From NCBI GenBank assembly GCA_051960215.1, contig JBQCEN010000077.1, positions 1 to 10,476 of the forward strand: DNA of 10,476 nt, written 5' to 3'. Both the position numbers and the translations under genes were made by a program. The DNA comes from Pararhizobium_B sp051960215. GTDB lineage: Bacteria; Pseudomonadota; Alphaproteobacteria; Rhizobiales; Rhizobiaceae. The notes beneath the pieces were generated by a model. That model did no database searches. It saw nothing but the letters and a program-made list of their open reading frames with translations, and had not been told where the DNA came from. Below, piece after piece: positions 1 through 5,859 of the stretch (its first letter is position 1; every line of letters starts with the position of its first letter).

Positions 1-14
1 AAAGGCGAGTGCGA

Positions 15-455
15 ATGATCGACGATGTCTATAACGCCCGCATCCTGGAATTCGCCGGGAACATCCCTCGGATTGGGACGATGGAGGATGCCGACGCGAC
101 GGCCTCGGCCTATTCCAAGCTCTGCGGGTCGAAGGTGCGCATCTGGCTCAAGATGGATGGCGATACCGTGACCGACTTCGCACACGACGTGAAGGCGTGC
201 GCGCTCGGCCAGGCTTCGTCCTCCATCATGGCGCGCAATATCGTGGGTGCGCGAACGGAGGAGCTAAGAGCCGTCCGCGAGACGATGCTGAAGATGCTGA
301 AGGAGAACGGTCCGCCGCCGGAGGGCCGCTTCGCCGACCTCAAGTTCCTCGAGCCGGTCCGCGACTACAAGGCGCGTCACGCCTCGACGATGCTGACCTT
401 CGACGCCGTGGTCGACGCGATCGACCAGATCGAGCGGCAGCGCGCGGCGGCCTAG
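15..455 (+). CDS. Isu/NifU-N-like iron-sulfur cluster scaffold family protein
   Basis: The 146-residue product resembles the IscU/SufU/NifU-N fold, whose members build or hand over Fe-S clusters in the cytosol. Two of the three usual ligand cysteines are visible: Cys37 in LCGS and Cys62 in KACALGQASSS, the typical second-ligand context. At the third ligand site the sequence reads RHASTML, so Ala123 stands where IscU or SufU has Cys. The Asp that normally follows the first Cys (CGD) is Ser39. I recall the same RDYKARHAS ending in other rhizobial homologues, so this is probably a subfamily trait and the biochemical role may differ from classical IscU. I chose the ATG at 15 because an AAGG Shine-Dalgarno at 2-5 is 9 bases upstream. 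An in-frame GTG at 9 is too close to it. The gene precedes mntA by 14 bases. Confidence 0.87.
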   Translation: MIDDVYNARILEFAGNIPRIGTMEDADATASAYSKLCGSKVRIWLKMDGDTVTDFAHDVKACALGQASSSIMARNIVGARTEELRAVRETMLKMLKENGPPPEGRFADLKFLEPVRDYKARHASTMLTFDAVVDAIDQIERQRAAA

Positions 456-469
456 AAGCGGGAACGGCG

Positions 470-760
470 ATGCGTCCATCAGAAGCGCTTGCGAGGCACC
501 GGGATGCGATCCTCGGCATCCTCGACCGGTATCCGGTTGCAAATCCGCGGATATTCGGGTCGGTGGCACGGGGAGAGGACACCGACGAAAGCGACCTGGA
601 TATTTTAGTGAAGCGGAAAGAGCACCTTACCTATTTCCATTTGGCGCGCTTGGAAGACGAGTTGAAGGCGGCCATCGGTGTTCGGGTCGATGTGCGCACT
701 GAAGGTGAATTCTCGCCGCGGGTTTTCGGACGCATCAGCCGCGATTTCCGCGCATTATGA
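470..760 (+). CDS. mntA: MntA-like antitoxin, minimal nucleotidyltransferase
   Basis: This is a 96-residue minimal nucleotidyltransferase of the MNT family. The defining GSx(10)DxD active site is intact: Gly30-Ser31 in IFGSVARGE, Asp42 and Asp44 in ESDLDILV, and a third metal-binding Asp at 74 in VRVDVRT. In studied type VII toxin-antitoxin systems, MntA neutralises HepT by attaching AMP to a tyrosine next to the HEPN active site. The partner hepT follows directly with an ATGA stop/start overlap, which implies translational coupling. A GGGA ribosome-binding sequence at 460-463 lies 6 bases before the ATG. The middle of the gene (about 590-720) is visibly more A/T-rich than its neighbours, consistent with horizontal acquisition. 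The family assignment is secure. Activity of this pair is inferred. Confidence 0.9.
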   Translation: MRPSEALARHRDAILGILDRYPVANPRIFGSVARGEDTDESDLDILVKRKEHLTYFHLARLEDELKAAIGVRVDVRTEGEFSPRVFGRISRDFRAL

Positions 761-1131
761 TCCGGGATCTGCCTGAAGCGCTGATCGACGTGTTGGTCGC
801 CCTTCGTGAGGCATGTCGGCGGACCTCTCGGGTGACCTCCGCTATCTCGCATGAGGACGTACGAACAGATGAGATTGCGCAACTGGCGCTGACGAAGGCG
901 GTCGAGCAAGTCGGAGAGATCTGCAATCGCCTCATCGTCAAGTTTCTCGAGTTCGCGGCGATTAATGAACATCTCGAGTTGAAAGAGGCAGCCGCCACGC
1001 GCCATCGCCTCGTGCACGGATACGAGACCGTTCAATTCGAGACGCTATGGGATACCGCGACGATCTCGGTGAGCGAGATGCTCCGAAAGGTCGAGATCAT
1101 CCTCGATGAAGCAGGCGAAGACCATGCGTAA
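757..1131 (+). CDS. hepT: HepT-like HEPN ribonuclease toxin
   Basis: This 124-residue, mostly helical protein carries the HEPN nuclease motif Rx4HxY: Arg82, His87 and Tyr89 in RHRLVHGY. In characterised HepT toxins this motif cleaves RNA, with tRNA reported for some members, and its tyrosine is the residue adenylylated by MntA. All three residues are present here, so the toxin looks intact rather than decayed. Length fits the family. It overlaps mntA by four bases and has no clear Shine-Dalgarno of its own, so it is probably made by coupled translation from mntA. This keeps antitoxin and toxin in step. Its 3' end overlaps the start of yidD. Assignment is confident from the motif and the paired context; the RNA target is unknown. 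Confidence 0.9.
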   Translation: MIRDLPEALIDVLVALREACRRTSRVTSAISHEDVRTDEIAQLALTKAVEQVGEICNRLIVKFLEFAAINEHLELKEAAATRHRLVHGYETVQFETLWDTATISVSEMLRKVEIILDEAGEDHA

Positions 1132-1432
1132 CTTCTCCGGCCCTTGGCCGCATACGCCCGGCCGGCTCTTCGGGACGGGCTTCGTCCGCCTCTACCAGTT
1201 GACGCTTTCCGGCCTCGTCGGCAGCCATTGCCGGCATATGCCAACCTGTTCCGAATACGCCTATGAGGCGGTGGCGCGGCATGGGTTGTGGCGCGGCGGG
1301 TGGATGGCGCTCTTTCGCGTCATGCGCTGCGGTCCCGGAGGGACGCACGGCATCGACAACGTGCCGGAGCGCCTGGAGACACGCTGTTGCTGGTGGGCGC
1401 CGTGGCGCCTCTGGCATGTCCGCGGCGGCTGA
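1124..1432 (+). CDS. yidD: YidD membrane-protein insertion efficiency factor
   Basis: YidD is a small membrane-associated protein thought to assist YidC-dependent insertion of inner-membrane proteins. The family signature is clear: LYQLTLSGLVGSHCRHMPTC, then SEYAYEAVARHGLWRGGW, then RVMRCGPGGTHG. Counting from the ATG at 1124 the product is 102 residues. Conserved cysteines sit at 36, 42 and 69. Two ATGs are possible. The one at 1106 would add six residues but lies 15 bases from the nearest AAAGG. The one at 1124 has AGG at 1113-1115 with 8-base spacing, so I prefer it. Either start lies inside hepT, whose stop is at 1129-1131. thrS follows after about 126 bases. The tail, with CCWWAPWR, is less conserved in the family. 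Confidence 0.92.
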   Translation: MRNFSGPWPHTPGRLFGTGFVRLYQLTLSGLVGSHCRHMPTCSEYAYEAVARHGLWRGGWMALFRVMRCGPGGTHGIDNVPERLETRCCWWAPWRLWHVRGG

Positions 1433-1444
1433 CCAGCCGCTTTC

Positions 1445-1456
1445 AGCCTTCGGGCT
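1445..1456 (+). other. Short UUCG-tetraloop hairpin in the thrS leader
   Basis: AGCC-TTCG-GGCT can fold as a four-base stem closed by the very stable C(UUCG)G tetraloop. It lies 13 bases after the yidD stop. No T tract follows, so it is not a convincing terminator. It could protect a processed 3' end or form part of the thrS leader fold. Its meaning is unproven. Confidence 0.3.
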
Positions 1457-1520
1457 CGCCCTTTACGCCGCCGCGCTCTGCCGCTAAACCGCCGGCGCGT
1501 CCCGAACGCCCGTGTCACCA

Positions 1521-1550
1521 CCCGCATTCGTTGGCGGGACTGGATAGGAG
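1521..1550 (+). promoter_or_regulatory. thrS leader hairpin with CGU loop plus Shine-Dalgarno
   Basis: CCCGC at 1521-1525 pairs with GCGGG at 1534-1538 around an eight-base loop, ATTCGTTG. It lies eight bases upstream of a strong AGGAG at 1546-1550, which is spaced 8 bases from the thrS ATG at 1559. The loop contains UCGU at 1528-1531, and CGU is a threonine tRNA anticodon. In E. coli, thrS translation is autoregulated by a leader hairpin that mimics the tRNA-Thr anticodon arm at a similar distance from the AUG. The loop here is eight bases rather than the seven of a tRNA, and the stem is short, so chance is a real alternative in such GC-rich DNA. The ribosome-binding site itself is secure; the operator role is speculative. 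Confidence 0.3.
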
Positions 1551-1558
1551 AAAGCCCG

Positions 1559-3532
1559 ATGGCCGACGCCGTCTCTCTCACATTTCCCGACAATTCCGTC
1601 CGGCAGTTCGCCCCCGGCACGACCGGCCGCGATGTCGCCGAATCCATCTCGAAGTCTCTGGCGAAGAAGGCCGTGGCGATTGCTCTCGATGGCCGGTTGC
1701 AGGACCTCGCCGATCCGGTCTCGGCCGGGCGGATCGAGATCGTCACGCGGGAGGACCCCCGCGCGCTGGAACTGATCCGGCACGACGCGGCGCATGTCAT
1801 GGCGGAGGCGGTCCAGGAGCTCTATCCGGGGACGCAGGTGACGATCGGGCCGGTGATCGAGAACGGCTTCTACTACGACTTCGCGCGCAACGAGCCGTTC
1901 ACGCCGGACGACCTGCCGAAGATCGAGAAGAAGATGCGCGACATCATCGCGCGCAATGCGCCGTTCACCAAGGAGGTCTGGTCGCGCGAGAAGGCGAAGC
2001 AGACCTTCGCCGACATGGGCGAGGGCTACAAGGTCGAGCTCGTCGACGCGATCCCCGAAGACCAGGACGTGAAGATCTACCGGCAGGGGGACTGGTTCGA
2101 CCTTTGCCGTGGTCCGCACATGGCGTCGACCGGGCAGATCGGAACGGCCTTCAAGCTGATGAAGGTCGCCGGCGCCTACTGGCGGGGCGATTCAAACAAC
2201 CCGATGCGGACCCGCATCTACGGGACGGCGTGGCACGACCAGGCGGAGCTTGAAGCTTATCTCCACATGCTGGAGGAGGCGGAGAAGCGCGATCATCGGC
2301 GGCTCGGCCGCGAGATGGACCTCTTCCACTTCCAGGAAGAGGGACCGGGTGTCGTCTTCTGGCACTCCAAGGGCTGGCGGATGTTCCAGACCCTCGTCAG
2401 CTACATGCGCCGTCGCCTTTCCGCTGATTACGAGGAGGTGAACGCGCCGCAGGTGCTCGACTCGTCCCTGTGGCAGACGTCGGGGCACTGGGGCTGGTAC
2501 AAGGAGAACATGTTCGCGGTTCAATCGGCCGACGAGGAAGCCGAGGACAAGCGCATCTTCGCGCTGAAGCCGATGAACTGCCCAGGCCATGTCCAGATCT
2601 TCAAGCATGGCCTCAAATCCTATCGCGAACTCCCCGTCCGGCTTGCCGAATTCGGCGTCGTGCATCGTTACGAGCCGTCCGGGGCGCTGCATGGGCTGAT
2701 GCGGGTGCGCGGCTTCACGCAAGACGATGCGCACATCTTCTGCACCGACGAGCAGCTTGCCGACGAATGCCTGAAGATCAACGACCTGATCCTCTCGACC
2801 TATGCCGACTTCGGCTTCGACGAGATCACCGTGAAACTTTCGACCCGCCCCGACAAGCGGGTCGGCAGCGACGCGCTCTGGGATCGGGCCGAGGCGGTGA
2901 TGGGCGAGGTGCTGGAGACGATCCGGGTCCGGTCAGGCAATCGGATCAAGACCGACATTCTGCCGGGCGAGGGCGCATTCTACGGCCCGAAGTTCGAATA
3001 CACGCTGAAGGACGCCATCGGCCGCGAATGGCAATGCGGCACGACGCAGGTCGACTTCAACCTGCCGGAGCGCTTCGGCGCCTTCTATATCGATCGGGAC
3101 TCCGAGAAGCGGCAGCCGGTGATGATCCATCGCGCCATCTGCGGCTCGATGGAGCGTTTCCTCGGCATCCTGCTGGAGAACTTCGCCGGCCACCTGCCGC
3201 TCTGGTTCGCGCCGGTGCAGGTGGTGGTCGCGACCATCACGTCGGACGCCGATACCTATGCCCAGGAGGTTGCCTCTGTGCTCAAGGCGGCCGGCCTGCA
3301 GGTGCAGACCGACCTTCGGAACGAGAAGATCAACTACAAGGTCCGCGAGCATTCGGTGACGAAGGTGCCGGTCATCCTCGTCTGCGGCAAGCGCGAGGCG
3401 GAGGAGCGTTCCGTCAACATCCGCCGGCTTGGCAGCCGCGACCAGCAGCCGATGTCGCTCGAAGCGGCGACGGCGATGCTCGTGGACGAAGCGACGCCGC
3501 CGGACATCAAGCGCGCGCGCCTCCTGGGCTGA
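1559..3532 (+). CDS. thrS: Threonyl-tRNA synthetase
   Basis: This class II aminoacyl-tRNA synthetase charges tRNA-Thr with threonine in the cytosol. The 657-residue protein has the full bacterial layout. It starts with an N-terminal TGS domain (about 1-62). The editing domain that removes mischarged serine has His75 and His79 (HDAAH), then Cys183 and His187 (LCRGPH). The catalytic core starts near 250, with motif 2 around 361-394 and motif 3 at 524-540 (HRAICGSMERFL). The zinc ligands Cys341 (MNCPGH), His392 and His524 are all present. The C-terminal anticodon-binding domain runs from about 548 to the end. Length matches the family. The start is fixed by AGGAG eight bases upstream. The gene ends in a convergent arrangement with a minus-strand gene, with a GC-rich hairpin between them. 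Confidence 0.98.
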   Translation: MADAVSLTFPDNSVRQFAPGTTGRDVAESISKSLAKKAVAIALDGRLQDLADPVSAGRIEIVTREDPRALELIRHDAAHVMAEAVQELYPGTQVTIGPVIENGFYYDFARNEPFTPDDLPKIEKKMRDIIARNAPFTKEVWSREKAKQTFADMGEGYKVELVDAIPEDQDVKIYRQGDWFDLCRGPHMASTGQIGTAFKLMKVAGAYWRGDSNNPMRTRIYGTAWHDQAELEAYLHMLEEAEKRDHRRLGREMDLFHFQEEGPGVVFWHSKGWRMFQTLVSYMRRRLSADYEEVNAPQVLDSSLWQTSGHWGWYKENMFAVQSADEEAEDKRIFALKPMNCPGHVQIFKHGLKSYRELPVRLAEFGVVHRYEPSGALHGLMRVRGFTQDDAHIFCTDEQLADECLKINDLILSTYADFGFDEITVKLSTRPDKRVGSDALWDRAEAVMGEVLETIRVRSGNRIKTDILPGEGAFYGPKFEYTLKDAIGREWQCGTTQVDFNLPERFGAFYIDRDSEKRQPVMIHRAICGSMERFLGILLENFAGHLPLWFAPVQVVVATITSDADTYAQEVASVLKAAGLQVQTDLRNEKINYKVREHSVTKVPVILVCGKREAEERSVNIRRLGSRDQQPMSLEAATAMLVDEATPPDIKRARLLG

Positions 3533-3548
3533 GCCGCGAAGTCATGAA

Positions 3549-3569
3549 GGCGGCGCGGTCGGCGCCGCC
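3549..3569 (+). terminator. GC-rich hairpin, possible terminator after thrS
   Basis: GGCGGCGC (3549-3556) and GCGCCGCC (3562-3569) form a perfect eight-base stem with a five-base loop, GGTCG. It starts 17 bases after the thrS stop, between two convergent genes. No run of T follows on either strand, so classical intrinsic termination is doubtful. It may instead slow polymerase or stabilise a 3' end. Confidence 0.4.
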
Positions 3570-3598
3570 GTTCACGCGAGGGAGGATGCCGTCGGAAG

Positions 3599-4546
3599 CT
3601 AAGGCTTCAGGAGGACTTCGACATCGTGATTGCGGCCCGACTTCACGTCGAAGTCGCGCTGGTAGATGTGGCCCTTGTTTCGCGCCACCGCCGTGTACCG
3701 GCCTTCCGCCAGCACCAGCGACGGGAAGGCCCCGACGCTCTCGCTGACGATGTCCCCGGCTGACGTGAGGATCGACCACGCGGTATCGGCGATCGCTTCG
3801 CCGCCGGCAGCCGAGACGAGCTTCAGCGTGATCTGCGCGGCGTGGTGCTGGATCGTCGCTTCCGTCAGCTTGCCGGGCTCGACGCGGATGTCGGCGCCGA
3901 TGACGGCGTTCACCTTCCCGTAGTCCGAGACGACATGATAGGTGCCGGCATTCAGCCGGATGATCGTGTTCGGCTTGATCTTCGCGGCGACGAGACCGCC
4001 CTTCTGGCCGGGCTTGCTGTCGCTCGTGTAGATCGAGAAGGTCAGCTTGTTCGACGGGATGCTGACGTCGTTGCCGGCAATGGCGTTGAGCCGCAGCCCG
4101 CCGGCGTTGAGCACGAGCGATTCCTGCGGCACGGGGCCGGTGCGCGGCACCACGACCTTTCGCGTGACACTGGCGCGGCCGAAAGCGACGTTGACGAGAT
4201 ACTCGCCGGGCTGGAAGGCGAAGGTCGCACTGCCGCCGTGGGCTGTTGCCACCAGCGGAAGCTTGCCGTCTGTCGCCGGCACCGGGTTGAAGACGCGCCA
4301 GACGAGTCCGCGGTCGATCGTCTTGCCGCCTTTCGTAAGGCGGGCGTCCATCTTCAGGGAGCGCAGCGTCGCGGTCTTCGACGAATCACGGCCGGCGGGT
4401 GCGTATTCGGTCAGGCCGGGCAGGTTGATCCGCGGCCCTTCATTGGTGAAGTCCTTGAATGGCGGGTCGGCCCGGGAGATCGCCGGCTGCAGCACCATCG
4501 CGGCCATCGCGAATGCCGTCAGCAGCGATTTCTCAGAAAAGAACAT
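3599..4546 (-). CDS. Secreted protein with three tandem beta-rich modules, function unknown
   Basis: I do not recognise a named family for this 315-residue protein. Residues 1-26 look like a Sec signal peptide: a charged start, a hydrophobic stretch LLTAFAMAAMVL, and a likely cut after SRA26. The mature part appears to hold three similar modules of about 75 residues, near 65-135, 148-232 and 237-313. Each opens with a strand such as ARLTKGG, LRLNAIAG or LKLVSAAGG. Each then has a segment with an aromatic strand (LVWRVF, LTFSIY, TAWSIL) and a closing G-x-Y-x-V type turn (PGEYLVNV, AGTYHVV, EGRYTAV). This pattern suggests Ig-like or carboxypeptidase-regulatory-like beta sandwiches acting in the periplasm or at the surface. 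No catalytic motif or membrane anchor is seen beyond the signal. The ATG lacks a strong ribosome-binding site, so its start rests on the signal peptide. Confidence 0.75.
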   Translation of the reverse strand: MFFSEKSLLTAFAMAAMVLQPAISRADPPFKDFTNEGPRINLPGLTEYAPAGRDSSKTATLRSLKMDARLTKGGKTIDRGLVWRVFNPVPATDGKLPLVATAHGGSATFAFQPGEYLVNVAFGRASVTRKVVVPRTGPVPQESLVLNAGGLRLNAIAGNDVSIPSNKLTFSIYTSDSKPGQKGGLVAAKIKPNTIIRLNAGTYHVVSDYGKVNAVIGADIRVEPGKLTEATIQHHAAQITLKLVSAAGGEAIADTAWSILTSAGDIVSESVGAFPSLVLAEGRYTAVARNKGHIYQRDFDVKSGRNHDVEVLLKP

Positions 4547-4584
4547 TGGATGCCAAAGCGTTGACTTTCCCCGGACGACGCGCC

Positions 4585-4618
4585 ACTTGAACCCAAAACC
4601 GATGGCCTTTTCAAGGCC
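4585..4618. promoter_or_regulatory. Nested inverted repeats in a divergent promoter region
   Basis: The 110 bases between the divergent genes starting at 4546 (minus) and 4657 (plus) must hold promoters for both. Two inverted repeats overlap here. GGCCTT/AAGGCC at 4604-4609 and 4613-4618 has a 3-base gap. CTTGAA/TTCAAG at 4586-4591 and 4610-4615 has an 18-base gap. Weak sigma-70-like hexamers can be read on both strands from the second pair (TTGAAC with TTCAAG 17 bases later on +, and the near mirror on -). None matches a strong consensus, so promoter calls are tentative. A dimeric regulator could bind this symmetry. Confidence 0.25.
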
Positions 4619-4656
4619 AAATCTCCCGAAGCAACAGAACGAAAGGCCGGGCGCCC

Positions 4657-5241
4657 ATGTCCGTCGATGCCCATTTGAAGTCCTTCATGGAGACGCGGCG
4701 CTCCATCCCGGTGCTGCAACTCGGTGAACCGGGACCGGACAGGGCAGCGATCGAGGAGATGCTGCGGATTGCGGCGCGCGTGCCCGACCATGGCAAGCTC
4801 GCGCCCTGGCGTTTCGTCGTGTTCCGGGGCGACGAGCGCTTGAGGATCGGCGAAAAGCTCCTGGCACTTGCGGAAAGGAAGACGCCGGAGCTCACCGAAT
4901 CGGCCCGCGAGATCGAGCGGATGCGGCTGGCGCGCGCGCCGGTCGTCGTCATGATCGTCAGTCGCGCCGCGCCGCATCCGAAGATCCCCGAGTGGGAACA
5001 GGTTCTCTCGGCGGGCGCTGCCGGCATGAACCTGCTGATCGCGGCGAGCGCCCTCGGCTTCTCGGCCGCATGGATCACCGAGTGGATTGCCTACGACGCC
5101 GAAGCCAAGGCGATCCTCGGCGTCAAGGCGGACGAGAAGATCGCGGGATTCGTGAACATCGGAACGCCGCAGCAACCGCCGTTCGAGCGCGCGCGGCCGG
5201 AGCTTGCAGAGGTGGTGAGCTGGGTCGGCGGGGACGACTGA
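4657..5241 (+). CDS. YdjA-like nitroreductase family protein
   Basis: This 194-residue protein belongs to the FMN-dependent nitroreductase superfamily. It is closest in feel to the compact YdjA group, which uses NAD(P)H to reduce nitro compounds or other electron acceptors in the cytosol. Typical FMN-contact segments are visible: RRS at 14-16, PDHGKLAPWRF at 43-53, the WITEW stretch at 139-143, and GFVNIGTP near 164-171. Length fits the minimal members of the family. GAAAGG at 4641-4646 lies 10 bases before the ATG. The flavin-reductase-like gene begins two bases after its stop, so the two are surely co-transcribed. The natural substrate cannot be read from the sequence. Confidence 0.9.
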   Translation: MSVDAHLKSFMETRRSIPVLQLGEPGPDRAAIEEMLRIAARVPDHGKLAPWRFVVFRGDERLRIGEKLLALAERKTPELTESAREIERMRLARAPVVVMIVSRAAPHPKIPEWEQVLSAGAAGMNLLIAASALGFSAAWITEWIAYDAEAKAILGVKADEKIAGFVNIGTPQQPPFERARPELAEVVSWVGGDD

Positions 5242-5243
5242 GG

Positions 5244-5852
5244 ATGTTCTACCGCACCAGCAAGAACGATCACGGCCTGCCGCACGACCCGTTCAAGGCG
5301 ATCGTGGCGCCGCGACCGATCGGCTGGATCGGCACGAAGGGCAGGGACGGGTCACTCAACCTCGCGCCCTATTCGTTCTTCAATGCGATTTCCGACAAGC
5401 CGAAGCTCGTCATGTTCTCCTCGGCCGGCCGCAAGCACAGCGCGCAGAATTCCGGGGAAACCGGCGTCTTCACGGCGAGCCTGGCGAGCCGGGACCTTGC
5501 CGAACGGATGAACGCCTCATCGATCAACGCGCCCTACGGCATCAACGAGTTCGAGCTGAGCGGGCTGACGGCTGCGCCCGGCGTGGTTGTCGACGCGCCA
5601 TACGTCAAGGAGGCCTATGCGGCGCTCGAATGCCGGGTGACGGAGATCATGGTGCCGAAAGGGCTCGACGGCGGACCCTCGGAGAATATTGTCGTCTTCG
5701 GCGAAGTCGTCGGCATCCACATCGATGCGAGCGTCATCGTCGATGGGCGGATCGACATGACCAAGGCCGCACCGCTCGCGCGCCTCGGCTATTTCGATTT
5801 TGCCGACGGTTCACGAACGTTCGAGATGCTGCGGCCGAAGTGGAACGACTGA
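5244..5852 (+). CDS. Flavin reductase-like, FMN-binding split-barrel protein
   Basis: This 202-residue protein matches the flavin reductase-like domain group (DIM6/NTAB type). These proteins have an FMN-binding split beta-barrel and usually reduce flavin with NAD(P)H for a partner enzyme. The hallmark N-terminal segment is present: IVAPRPIGWIGT at 20-31, then NLAPYSFFNAIS at 39-50, then LVMFSSAGRKHS. It reads on to a conserved GRIDM and LARLGYFDF end. The ATG follows the nitroreductase stop by two bases, with GGGGA at 5230-5234 as ribosome-binding site. The close pairing of two predicted FMN enzymes suggests a shared redox task, though no substrate is indicated. Its stop is only seven bases from that of the convergent lyase gene. 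Confidence 0.88.
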   Translation: MFYRTSKNDHGLPHDPFKAIVAPRPIGWIGTKGRDGSLNLAPYSFFNAISDKPKLVMFSSAGRKHSAQNSGETGVFTASLASRDLAERMNASSINAPYGINEFELSGLTAAPGVVVDAPYVKEAYAALECRVTEIMVPKGLDGGPSENIVVFGEVVGIHIDASVIVDGRIDMTKAAPLARLGYFDFADGSRTFEMLRPKWND

Positions 5853-5859
5853 ACGCATC

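Noticed and set aside
9..14. GTG at position 9 as start of the Isu-like gene
   Set aside because: Only three bases separate it from the AGG; the ATG at 15 has proper spacing and gives the N-terminus I expect for rhizobial homologues.
2470..3747. A long + strand frame overlapping the second half of thrS and running beyond it
   Set aside because: It is an out-of-frame shadow of thrS, rich in Arg, Gly and Pro, while the ThrRS motifs are continuous in the other frame.
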